Origin: Pseudomonadales bacterium
GTDB lineage: Bacteria > Pseudomonadota > Gammaproteobacteria > Steroidobacterales > Steroidobacteraceae
Direction of reading: 5' to 3'
Assembly: GCA_020442965.1 (NCBI GenBank)
Contig: JAGRJB010000252.1
Span: forward strand, 1 to 5,616
DNA: 5,616 nt
A model generated the notes under the pieces. The model searched no databases. It saw nothing but the letters and a program-made list of their open reading frames with translations, and had not been told where the DNA came from. Numbering within the stretch: the first letter of the stretch is position 1; every line of letters starts with the position of its first letter. Below, piece by piece: positions 1-5,616 of the stretch. A program made the translations under genes and the position numbers.

Positions 1-1370
1 ATGCGGCTGATCCAGAACAGCAGCAATGGGCAGATGCCCCAGAGCAGTTCCGGCGAACTATACAACGCCAAGGCTTCGGGGCTATTGAAATACAACGCTA
101 ACACGAGTACGGAGAGATAGCCCGAAGCTGCACCGAGCGCCTGGATCATGCCGAGATCTTCCGCCCAGTAGTCGCGCTTGCTGCCACGCGTCGGACTGGC
201 CCGGATGACGGTCTGCAGTTCGACCAAGCGTTTGACCACGGCGAGCGCGAGGAAGAAGAACATCGAAAAAGCGAGCAACCACGGCGAGACGCTGATGCCG
301 ATGGCGACGGCGCCGCCGATGATGCGCAGGGTGTAGAGCGTCGCCAGCACGAATATATCGAGAAACACCTTCTTCTTGAGCCATAGTGAGTAGCTCAGTG
401 TCGCTATGAAATACAGGCTGAGTAGCAGATCGAATTCAAGCGGCAAGGTCGTTAGCGAAATGACGCCCGCACACACCGCCAGCGAAAGAGCGGCAAGCCC
501 ACCGCGCTGCAGTGACAGATCGCCAGCCGCCAGCGGCCGATGGCGTTTGCGTGGATGCGCACGATCGGCTTCCAGATCAAATAGATCATTGACGAGGTAG
601 GCGCTCGATGCCGTCAGACTAAAGGCGATGAAGGCGAAGAATGCGGCAGCCAGGTGGCCCGCAGCAAAAGAATGACCCGCGAGAAGTGGTGCGAACACCA
701 GAATATTCTTGACCCACTGATGCGGCCGCATTGCCCGCCACAGAGGCGTGAGCCACGACAGTCCACCCGGAGACTGCGCCAGATGCGTGATGCTGGCGTT
801 GGCTTTGGTTGCGCGTGCGCGCAGCGCTGGCGATGCGCCAAGCGTGTAAGCGTGGCGCGCCGCCCGCCAGGCTGGCAAGTCCGTGACGCTGTCGCCAATG
901 TAATCGAAGCCCCGTTCGCCAAACAACCGCACCGCCTCGGCGGCCTTGTTAGCGCCCGATAGATTGATTGCCCGACTGGAGCCGTACCACTCGTCGAACA
1001 GACCAACTTGTCGCGCGACCGCTGCGACGATACGCTCGTCTGCTCCCGACACGAGAACGACGCGCGCACCGACGGCGCGCCGCTTCGTAATCAGCGCAAC
1101 GCAGTCGGGGTTCAGTGGCAGGCTTTCGATCGGCGGCAAGACGATATCAGCGATGTTGGCGCGGCAGAGGTTGCGGTGCTGCAGCAGCCAGCGAGGAAGC
1201 CGCAAAAGACTCCTGGGCGCGCCGGCCGCAAGCGCCAGCAGGTTTGCGGAGCTCACATTGGTGCGCAACAAAGTCCCATCCATATCGACCACTAGCGGGA
1301 CGGCCGCATGACTCGTTGCGCTGCCGCACGATGTGTCTGTGGATGGCGAGAGCTCGATCATCTTTTGCAT
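1..1370 (-). CDS. HAD phosphatase-UbiA prenyltransferase fusion, DPPR-synthase-like (3' end off window)
   Basis: The frame is open for 456 codons from an ATG at 1370 to the left edge, with no stop, so the C-terminus is missing (family members are usually a few dozen residues longer). Residues 25-200 form an HAD-like phosphatase domain: DMDGT with the aspartates at 29 and 31 (motif I), VLVSG with Ser108 (motif II), Lys142 (motif III) and GDSVTD with Asp160/Asp164 (motif IV). From about residue 210 it is an integral-membrane UbiA prenyltransferase with about eight visible hydrophobic helices. It has the Mg-diphosphate site NDLFDLEAD (261-269) followed by a basic RKRHRPLAAG stretch, a YSLWLKKKVFLD segment near 327-338, and KRLVEL at 380-385, as in decaprenyl-phosphate phosphoribosyltransferases such as mycobacterial Rv3806c. 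The likely reaction is transfer of phosphoribose from PRPP to a polyprenyl phosphate in the inner membrane; the HAD part could remove the 5-phosphate (inference). An in-frame TAG at 1401-1403 limits the start to ATG 1370 or ATG 1361; neither has a strong Shine-Dalgarno. The family is confident, the substrate less so. Confidence 0.9.
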   Translation of the reverse strand, partial: MQKMIELSPSTDTSCGSATSHAAVPLVVDMDGTLLRTNVSSANLLALAAGAPRSLLRLPRWLLQHRNLCRANIADIVLPPIESLPLNPDCVALITKRRAVGARVVLVSGADERIVAAVARQVGLFDEWYGSSRAINLSGANKAAEAVRLFGERGFDYIGDSVTDLPAWRAARHAYTLGASPALRARATKANASITHLAQSPGGLSWLTPLWRAMRPHQWVKNILVFAPLLAGHSFAAGHLAAAFFAFIAFSLTASSAYLVNDLFDLEADRAHPRKRHRPLAAGDLSLQRGGLAALSLAVCAGVISLTTLPLEFDLLLSLYFIATLSYSLWLKKKVFLDIFVLATLYTLRIIGGAVAIGISVSPWLLAFSMFFFLALAVVKRLVELQTVIRASPTRGSKRDYWAEDLGMIQALGAASGYLSVLVLALYFNSPEALALYSSPELLWGICPLLLFWISR

Positions 1371-1601
1371 CCGTTGCAGATTGAAACTGCCCTGTGGCGG
1401 CTACGCGCTATTTCGCCTATCTAGAGTGGCATACTGCGCGCCATAGTGCCGCTGATCGGAGGCAAGCCGGGCCCGCAGGACCTTGATCGACTTCGCAAAA
1501 TTTTGACAAGGAAGCCTTCTGCACTGGCGAGGCAGGGTCGCGGGTGCGTAGTCTGCCAGCCGGCAACTTGTTTCGAGTGGCCACTTCAGCAAGCGAATGG
1601 A
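1371..1601. other. Divergent intergenic region
   Basis: This 231-bp gap separates the divergent HAD-UbiA and small-transporter genes, so it must hold promoters for at least one of them. A plus-strand frame stays open here from a GTG at 1446, but its residues are polar and unlike the transporter family, so I treat it as non-coding. I see one perfect TTGACA but no good matching -10. An imperfect inverted repeat, GGCATA...TAGTGCC, lies near 1428-1449. No RNA gene or terminator is evident. Confidence 0.6.
1503..1508 (+). promoter_or_regulatory. Possible -35 box (TTGACA) for the transporter-SDR pair
   Basis: A perfect TTGACA lies 93 bp before the transporter start codon, in the right orientation. 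At 16-18 bp spacing (around 1525-1532) the sequence is GC-rich and has no TATAAT-like hexamer, so this is a half-match only and may be chance. Confidence 0.2.
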
Positions 1602-2045
1602 ATGCAACGCTACATCCCCCTGATCATGTTCGTCGTGATCTGCAATGCGCTCTCGCAAGCTCTATTGAAGGCGGGTATGGCGGGCATTGGCGCGTTCCGA
1701 TTGAGCCAAGCGACCGCAGGGGCAACAGTTGTGCGCATTCTGTCAGACCCCTACGTGCTCGGTGGCCTGTCGTTGATGATTGTTTCGATGGCCGGTCACT
1801 TGTACGTGCTATCGCGTGTGCCGCTCAGTTTTGCTTTCCCGTTCATATCGGTTTCCTACCTGGTTGTGTTAGCGATCAGCTGGTATGTCTTTGACGAGCG
1901 ACTCAACGCCTATCATTTTGCGGGCACGTTCTGCATTTGTCTCGGCGTCTTGTGCATCGCACGCGCTGGCAGTGAGAGCGTCGTCGCGGCCGCCGGCGCC
2001 TCGCAGGCTGCCCATGTCGCGTCGCCGCATGAGCGATCGCGATGA
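1602..2045 (+). CDS. Small DMT/EamA-type membrane protein, ArnE/ArnF-like flippase subunit candidate
   Basis: The protein has 147 residues and four predicted membrane helices (about 5-24, 50-70, 75-97 and 104-121), plus a polar 25-residue tail. The signature is RVPLSFAFPFISVSYLVV (72-89) followed by a helix, FDERL (97-101) and a last helix. This matches the half-size drug/metabolite transporter pattern of ArnE/ArnF and related EamA-like proteins, which flip polyprenyl-phosphate-linked aminosugars or pentoses across the inner membrane. Small multidrug resistance (SMR) proteins share the four-helix fold but are nearer 110 residues, so a drug or cation exporter is the main alternative. ATG 1602 was chosen because it begins right at the first helix. 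An upstream in-frame GTG at 1446 would add 52 polar residues with no family resemblance. The ribosome site is weak (GGA directly before the ATG). The stop overlaps the next start by four bases, indicating an operon. Family is fairly sure; substrate is inference. Confidence 0.82.
   Translation: MQRYIPLIMFVVICNALSQALLKAGMAGIGAFRLSQATAGATVVRILSDPYVLGGLSLMIVSMAGHLYVLSRVPLSFAFPFISVSYLVVLAISWYVFDERLNAYHFAGTFCICLGVLCIARAGSESVVAAAGASQAAHVASPHERSR
2042..2045 (+). other. ATGA stop/start overlap (translational coupling)
   Basis: The SDR start ATG (2042-2044) overlaps the TGA stop of the transporter gene (2043-2045). The SDR has only a weak Shine-Dalgarno-like GAG about ten bases upstream, so ribosomes finishing the transporter probably restart here. 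Confidence 0.75.
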
Positions 2046-3088
2046 AACACGTCATCTTCGGCGGCGACGGCTTTGTTGGTCGATATATAGCGCGCGATCT
2101 GCTTGCGCGCGGCGAGCAGGTACTGATCTGCGATCGCAGTCGCAGTGATTTGCCCATCTATCGTTTCGCGGATTTCCTCGAGATCGACGTGCGTGATGCA
2201 GCAGCGGTCGGTCGTGTGCCGCTCGCGGCTGACGACATCGTCCACAACATGGCGGCGAGACTGTTGATGCCGCCGGTGAAGAAGGCCGCGCGCTACGCCG
2301 CCTACTTTCCGGTGCACGTCGATGGACCGCGCAACATTCTGGCGCACATGGAACGCTCCGGCGCCAACCATTTGGTGCAGTTCTCGACCGATATGGTGTA
2401 CGGACCGAGTGTCACCCCGCCGCCAATCCGCACCGACCATCCCCGCAATCCAATCGACGCTTACGGTCAGTCCAAGAAGGAATGCGAAGACCTGTGTCGC
2501 GCGTGGCGGAACCGCGGTATGCGAATTTCCTTGTTTCGCCCCCGAATGGTGATGGGTCCAGGGCGTCTCGGGCTGCTGCGCAACCTGTTTCGTCTGATCG
2601 AACGCGGTCTGCCGGTCCCGACGATCGGTGCCGGCACGAACCGGTATCAGTTTGTATCGGTGTTCGATTGCGCCTCATTCGCTGTTCAGGCTGGCGATCT
2701 GGGTTGTCCCAACGGAGAATGGAACCTGGGCTCCGTTGGCGCGCCGAGCGTGCGCGAATTGCTGCAGGGCCTCATCAAGCACGCTGGATCGCGCTCGATC
2801 GTGGTCCCCACGCCGGCGTTCGCGGTCAAGGGAGTACTCGCGGCACTCGGTTATTTCGGCGTAAGCCTGATGACGCGCGAGCAGTATGCGATCGCCAACG
2901 AGGATTACGTCGTCGATGTCGAGGATCTGCGCACAAGCTTTGGTCGAGTGCCCGAAGGCACCGACGAGCAGATGTTGACCGCGGCGTTCGATGAATACCG
3001 CCGCAACCGCGATCCGCAAAAGCTCGCCAACGTTTTCAAGGCGGATTCCGCCTGGGCGGACTTTACCGCGCGCCGTGCGCGGGTTTAG
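2042..3088 (+). CDS. Extended SDR, NAD-dependent epimerase/dehydratase family
   Basis: The protein has 348 residues, a normal length for extended short-chain dehydrogenases acting on nucleotide sugars or related substrates. The N-terminal Rossmann fold has GGDGFVG (7-13) for NAD(P) binding. Asp31 at the end of strand 2 favours NAD(H) over NADP(H). The catalytic set is present: Ser115-Thr116 in FSTDMVYG, then Tyr141 and Lys145 in YGQSKKE. Downstream come FRPRMVMGPG (165-174), a strand typical of the substrate domain, and RYQFVSVFD (201-209), which in this superfamily helps close the active site. There is no signal peptide or membrane segment, so it is cytoplasmic. The start ATG overlaps the transporter stop (ATGA, 2042-2045), which suggests translational coupling. 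It could epimerise, reduce or dehydrate a sugar or a lipid-linked sugar; the exact reaction cannot be read from sequence. It is not the short classical SDR type of mycobacterial DprE2 (about 250 residues). Confidence 0.93.
   Translation: MKHVIFGGDGFVGRYIARDLLARGEQVLICDRSRSDLPIYRFADFLEIDVRDAAAVGRVPLAADDIVHNMAARLLMPPVKKAARYAAYFPVHVDGPRNILAHMERSGANHLVQFSTDMVYGPSVTPPPIRTDHPRNPIDAYGQSKKECEDLCRAWRNRGMRISLFRPRMVMGPGRLGLLRNLFRLIERGLPVPTIGAGTNRYQFVSVFDCASFAVQAGDLGCPNGEWNLGSVGAPSVRELLQGLIKHAGSRSIVVPTPAFAVKGVLAALGYFGVSLMTREQYAIANEDYVVDVEDLRTSFGRVPEGTDEQMLTAAFDEYRRNRDPQKLANVFKADSAWADFTARRARV
3066..3082 (+). terminator. Possible weak hairpin terminator at the SDR 3' end
   Basis: CCGCGC (3066-3071) pairs with GCGCGG (3077-3082) around a five-base loop, and is followed by GTTTAGTT. 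The stem is strong, but the T tract is short and broken and the stem lies inside the last SDR codons. A second short stem, AGGCGG/CCGCCT (3039-3053), lies just upstream without a T tract. Either could merely reflect GC-rich coding sequence. Confidence 0.28.
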
Positions 3089-4702
3089 TTAGCCGAGTGC
3101 ACCTAGCACCTCGAGGGAGACGCGTTCGGCTGATTCGAGCGCGCCTTCCATGCCGCGCGACCCCAGTGCCGTGTGTTCGCCGCAGAAGAACAGCCGCTCG
3201 TGTGGTTTCGCGAGCGTGTTGGCGAAAGCGGTGACCTGTCCTGGCCCGTAGATCGCCCAGTCTCCAGCCGCATACGGATCCATGCCCCAGGACTGTACCG
3301 CCGCCACCTCCAACTGCCCCTTGGCCGCGGGTCGCATCTTCTCCAGCTCGCCGACGATCAGTTTCCTGGCGTCGGCGAGCGGCAGACGGTCCACGTACTG
3401 GGCGGCCAGGCCACGCGACCAGGTCGTCAGGCTAGTGACTTCATCGTCATTGCTACCGAAGCGCTGTGCGAGCACGATTCCCAGCACGCTGTCGGTCCAC
3501 ATGTTGGGGTGCATGCCGTCTTCCAGCCAGTACGCCTTCTTGGGGACGATATGGAACTGCGTAATGGGAATGTAATTGAGTGTCTGGATCGCGCCATTCT
3601 GCGTCGCGGGTGGTGCGGGACTGATCGCGACGTCCCGTAGCACGGAGTAGGGCAGCGAGCTAACGACCGCCTTCGCCCGGTAGCGCGAGCCGTCGCGGCA
3701 AACCACGGTAGCACCGTTGGCATCGACATCGATAGCTGCGGCCACCTTGCCCATCAGAAGATCGCCCTGCAGACGCTTCGCCATGGCGAGCGGCAGATTC
3801 TGATTGCCGCCCTTGAACGCGCCGATGAACAAGCCAGGGGGCAGTGCCCGGGCCGCGCTTTTCGGTGCCGAGTCAGCGGTGGCCCCGGGTGTCACCGGGC
3901 CGGAGGGGCCGGCCGGTGCTGCCGTGGGTGTCGGCGCACCGGGACGCTTGTTAGCGGAGTCGATGGCAGCTGTACCACTGCGCGAGAATGCTCCGAGCGA
4001 ATTGCGATTGACCTGTTGCCAGTAGTCGGCGAAAGCTTGCATCAGCAGCGATACGTCGCGCGAAGTAGTGCCGTAGGCGATGTTGGTGTCGAACCCGAGC
4101 CGGATCGCATCTTCGGTCGCGCCGAGTTTGGCCAGGAAATCGTGCACGGAGATGTCGAATTGCGCAAACTTCGGGTCATACCACTGTTCGAGTTCCTGGA
4201 ACGGAAAGCTCTTCTTGAAGTGTTCCTGAGCCCACGCCCAGGGCGCGACGGCGCGCTCCTCGCCGGCGAATGGGTTGCGCTTGTGCGCCGGCCAGTCTTT
4301 GAGCGCGATGTGCTCGCCGCCCAGGAACAGCTCCTGCTCCGCGCGCGTCATGTAGCGAGGCGCAAGATTGACGGTCTCGACACGATACTTCTCGCCAGCG
4401 GCGATCATGCGGCCGTACGCCGGCGCGATCGTATTGCCGCCAGCTTCCGGATGTCCTGGCACGTCGAACAGGGTGTAGACACGTCCGCCGATTCGTGAGC
4501 TACCCTCTAACAACAGTACCCGCTGACCATTTTCCTCCAATGTGAGGGCGGTTTCGAGTCCCGAGAGCCCGGCACCAATGACAATCACGTCGATCGCCGT
4601 CGCCGCTTGGGTGTAAGCAACGTGCGGCAGACTGGCGGTAGCGGCCAGCGCGGCGGAACTCGCGACGAAGTGACGACGCGAGATTGTGAGATCGGATGGC
4701 AT
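3089..4702 (-). CDS. Tat-exported FAD-dependent amine oxidase family protein
   Basis: The 537-residue protein starts with a twin-arginine signal, ISRRHFVAS (Arg9-Arg10), then an Ala-rich hydrophobic stretch to about residue 33, so it is probably folded with FAD and exported to the periplasm. The mature part opens with the dinucleotide motif VIGAGLSGLE (41-50), Glu67 at the end of strand 2 and RIGGRVYT (70-77), all typical of flavin amine oxidases (MAO/LAAO superfamily). The C-terminal FAD motif is RLFFCGEHTALGSRGMEGAL (503-522). DPYAAGDWAIYGPGQ (475-489) matches the substrate/flavin-facing segment. At the position of the flavin-linking Cys of MAO there is Asp481, so FAD is probably non-covalent. 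A Pro/Ala/Thr-rich insertion lies at about 251-287. ATG 4702 is supported by a good Shine-Dalgarno (4711-4715) and by the Tat signal starting there. It is probably co-transcribed with the membrane protein 39 bp upstream. The substrate (amine, amino acid or other) is unknown. Confidence 0.93.
   Translation of the reverse strand: MPSDLTISRRHFVASSAALAATASLPHVAYTQAATAIDVIVIGAGLSGLETALTLEENGQRVLLLEGSSRIGGRVYTLFDVPGHPEAGGNTIAPAYGRMIAAGEKYRVETVNLAPRYMTRAEQELFLGGEHIALKDWPAHKRNPFAGEERAVAPWAWAQEHFKKSFPFQELEQWYDPKFAQFDISVHDFLAKLGATEDAIRLGFDTNIAYGTTSRDVSLLMQAFADYWQQVNRNSLGAFSRSGTAAIDSANKRPGAPTPTAAPAGPSGPVTPGATADSAPKSAARALPPGLFIGAFKGGNQNLPLAMAKRLQGDLLMGKVAAAIDVDANGATVVCRDGSRYRAKAVVSSLPYSVLRDVAISPAPPATQNGAIQTLNYIPITQFHIVPKKAYWLEDGMHPNMWTDSVLGIVLAQRFGSNDDEVTSLTTWSRGLAAQYVDRLPLADARKLIVGELEKMRPAAKGQLEVAAVQSWGMDPYAAGDWAIYGPGQVTAFANTLAKPHERLFFCGEHTALGSRGMEGALESAERVSLEVLGALG
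3842..3952 (-). other. Low-complexity Pro/Ala/Thr-rich linker inside the amine oxidase
   Basis: Residues about 251-287 consist almost wholly of Pro, Ala, Gly, Thr and Ser (for example RPGAPTPTAAPAGPSGPV), with DNA rich in GGCCGG and CACCGGG runs. It sits just before GAFKGGNQNLPLAMAKRL (294-311), which corresponds to the conserved Gly-Gly segment of amine oxidases. The reading frame is intact on both sides, so it is an in-frame disordered insertion, not a frameshift. Confidence 0.8.
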
Positions 4703-4710
4703 CGTAGGCG

Positions 4711-4715
4711 CTCCC
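4711..4715 (-). promoter_or_regulatory. Shine-Dalgarno of the amine oxidase gene
   Basis: GGGAG on the minus strand, with an eight-base spacer to ATG 4702. It fixes the start at the Tat signal peptide. Confidence 0.65.
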
Positions 4716-4741
4716 GGGGATGTCGGTCAGGATTCTGTGAG

Positions 4742-5140
4742 TTAGTGACTGCTGGCCTGGCGCACACTGTACCGCATGACAGCGGCGGCGATCACAGCCG
4801 CAGCAGGCGAAATGAGGTAGGCGAGCACATCGAATTGTGCCGGCAGCGTGTGGCCCCAGAGCAGTCCCAGTACGAGCGCGGGGATGCCGGCGATCAAACC
4901 ATGCACCAAGGGGTTGCCGACGCCGAGCACGCCAGACCAGGCACCGGCCAGAAACTGCACGAAAGCCCAGGCTGCGCCGGGGTCGAGGGTTTGCGGGGGC
5001 GGTGCGTGCAGATCGTAGCGGATCAGGAGCGCCATGCCACCGACTGCGGAGATCGCGGTACCAACCGCCATGGCTAACGGTCGCGTGCCACGCGGACGGT
5101 CGATCTTTAGTATCTTTGGCTCTGGGGGAGCGTCGGTCAT
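4742..5140 (-). CDS. Hypothetical four-helix membrane protein
   Basis: I do not recognise this family. From ATG 5140 the protein has 132 residues: a polar, charged N-terminal 20 residues (MTDAPPEPKILKIDRPRG), then hydrophobic segments near 21-41, 56-75, 79-97 and 104-123, and a short basic tail. There is no cleavable signal, enzyme motif or metal site. It is an inner-membrane protein. An alternative ATG at 5200 adds 20 residues without hydrophobic character; I prefer 5140 because it begins the compact membrane protein, and a GGGGA lies upstream, though at a long spacing of about 13 bases. The stop is 39 bp before the amine oxidase start on the same strand, so the two genes probably form an operon with this one first. 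A membrane partner or anchor for the exported oxidase is possible, but rests on proximity alone. Confidence 0.75.
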   Translation of the reverse strand: MTDAPPEPKILKIDRPRGTRPLAMAVGTAISAVGGMALLIRYDLHAPPPQTLDPGAAWAFVQFLAGAWSGVLGVGNPLVHGLIAGIPALVLGLLWGHTLPAQFDVLAYLISPAAAVIAAAVMRYSVRQASSH

Positions 5141-5241
5141 GTAACGGCTAGTTTCCCCACCTGCAGTCCGCGCCGCAACCGCCAAGGCGTGGACGTCCAT
5201 TCCAACTGGGCCAGCAAATGAGCGGCTCTAGGGTGACGAAA
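5141..5241. other. Divergent intergenic region upstream of the membrane protein and peptidase genes
   Basis: About 100 bp lie between the two divergent start codons (about 40 bp if the membrane protein begins at 5200). It should carry promoters for both directions. I see no convincing -35/-10 pair or operator palindrome. Confidence 0.5.
5230..5233 (+). promoter_or_regulatory. Shine-Dalgarno of the S9-type peptidase gene
   Basis: AGGG with an eight-base spacer to ATG 5242. It favours ATG 5242 over the in-frame GTG at 5233, which overlaps this element. Confidence 0.5.
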
Positions 5242-5616
5242 ATGTTCAAAGTTCGCTTGCTATGCACGACCGCCGCCGCGCTTGCCTGCCTGTCATTGGC
5301 TTACGATGTGACCGCCGCAGGGCGCGGGGCCCTTGCGATCACCCACGAGGATCTGTGGTTGATGAAGCGCGTCGGCGCGCCACGGCCCAGTCCGGATGGG
5401 CGTTGGCTCGTCGTAGCCGTCACCGACCCTGCCTACGATCCATCCCGGCAGATGAGCGATCTCTGGCTCGTCACGAACGATGGTCACGCGCCGCCGCGCA
5501 GACTGACCTCGACGCGGCGTGGCGAGGGCGATGTTGTCTGGAGCAGGGACAGCACGCGTATAGCGTTCAGTACGCAGCGCGACAGCGACGCTGAGGCGCA
5601 GATCTATCTCCTGGAT
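5242..5616 (+). CDS. Exported S9-family peptidase (prolyl oligopeptidase clan), N-terminal part only
   Basis: The frame runs open for 125 codons to the right edge, so the gene is cut. The first 26 or so residues form a Sec signal peptide: basic start MFKVR, hydrophobic TTAAALACLSLA, and a likely cleavage site after VTA. Next comes ITHEDLWLMKRVGAPRPSPD (about 33-52), the opening typical of bacterial dipeptidyl aminopeptidase/acylaminoacyl-peptidase relatives. Two beta-propeller (PD40-like) repeats follow: SPDGRWLVVAVTD and then VVWSRDSTRIAFSTQRD, with SDLWLV and QIYLLD strands. In this family the propeller gates a C-terminal alpha/beta-hydrolase domain with a Ser-Asp-His triad, which lies outside the window, so activity cannot be judged. 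Location is periplasmic or secreted, with a role in peptide breakdown. Cys16 does not sit in a good lipobox. Other TolB/PD40 propeller proteins are the alternative. Confidence 0.85.
   Translation, partial: MFKVRLLCTTAAALACLSLAYDVTAAGRGALAITHEDLWLMKRVGAPRPSPDGRWLVVAVTDPAYDPSRQMSDLWLVTNDGHAPPRRLTSTRRGEGDVVWSRDSTRIAFSTQRDSDAEAQIYLLD

Noticed and set aside
614..1069. Minus-strand open frame of 151 codons
   Set aside because: It lies in another frame of the HAD-UbiA gene, whose own frame shows clear catalytic motifs throughout; its product is Arg/Ser/Cys-rich with no family resemblance.
1446..1601. 52-residue N-terminal extension of the small transporter from GTG 1446
   Set aside because: The residues are polar and basic, unlike ArnE/F or SMR proteins, which begin at the first helix; the ATG at 1602 fits the family.
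2128..2139. Perfect 12-bp palindrome CTGCGATCGCAG
   Set aside because: It falls inside the conserved coding region of the SDR (around the strand-2 Asp) and contains the common GCGATCGC octamer; coding constraint explains it without an operator.
3039..3053. AGGCGG-ATT-CCGCCT hairpin as a bidirectional terminator
   Set aside because: No T tract follows it on either strand, and it lies within SDR codons.
4016..4498. Plus-strand open frame of 160 codons opposite the amine oxidase
   Set aside because: It is antisense to a gene with strong FAD motifs; such long antisense frames are common in GC-rich DNA, and the product has no recognisable motif.
4607..5077. Plus-strand open frame of 156 codons spanning the junction of the minus-strand pair
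   Set aside because: It is Arg/Gly-rich with no family signature and lies over two better-supported minus-strand genes and the amine oxidase ribosome site.

Overview
The window is GC-rich bacterial DNA, densely coding, with few gaps between genes. It holds six genes, two of which run off the edges. The protein types suggest a Gram-negative, probably a soil or environmental proteobacterium. They include a Tat-exported flavin oxidase, an exported S9-type peptidase, an HAD-UbiA prenyltransferase fusion and an ArnE/F-like small transporter. A gammaproteobacterium of the Xanthomonadales/Steroidobacterales kind is a guess from gene style, not something the sequence proves.

Left part (1-3088). A minus-strand gene, cut by the left edge, encodes an N-terminal HAD-type phosphatase domain fused to a UbiA membrane prenyltransferase of the decaprenyl-phosphate phosphoribose synthase type. 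It is read divergently, across a 231-bp gap, from a plus-strand pair: a four-helix DMT-superfamily membrane protein resembling ArnE/ArnF flippase subunits, and an extended short-chain dehydrogenase/epimerase. The pair overlap by four bases (ATGA) and are probably translated together. The three genes are best read as part of a polyprenyl-phosphate-linked sugar module. The fusion would build, and perhaps dephosphorylate, a polyprenyl-phosphate pentose. The SDR would alter a sugar, and the small transporter would move the lipid-linked sugar across the inner membrane. This pathway assignment is inference.

Right part (3089-5616). A convergent minus-strand pair follows immediately, with its last stop codon touching the stop of the SDR. 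In transcription order it is an unrecognised four-helix membrane protein and then a Tat-signal FAD amine-oxidase-family enzyme carrying an unusual Pro/Ala/Thr-rich insertion. Divergent from this pair, after about 100 bp, starts an exported S9-family (prolyl oligopeptidase clan) peptidase, of which only the signal peptide and first beta-propeller repeats lie in the window.

No tRNA, rRNA, CRISPR array, insertion sequence or phage gene was seen. The region looks like ordinary chromosome. The least ordinary parts are the lipid-sugar module and the amine oxidase/membrane protein pair.
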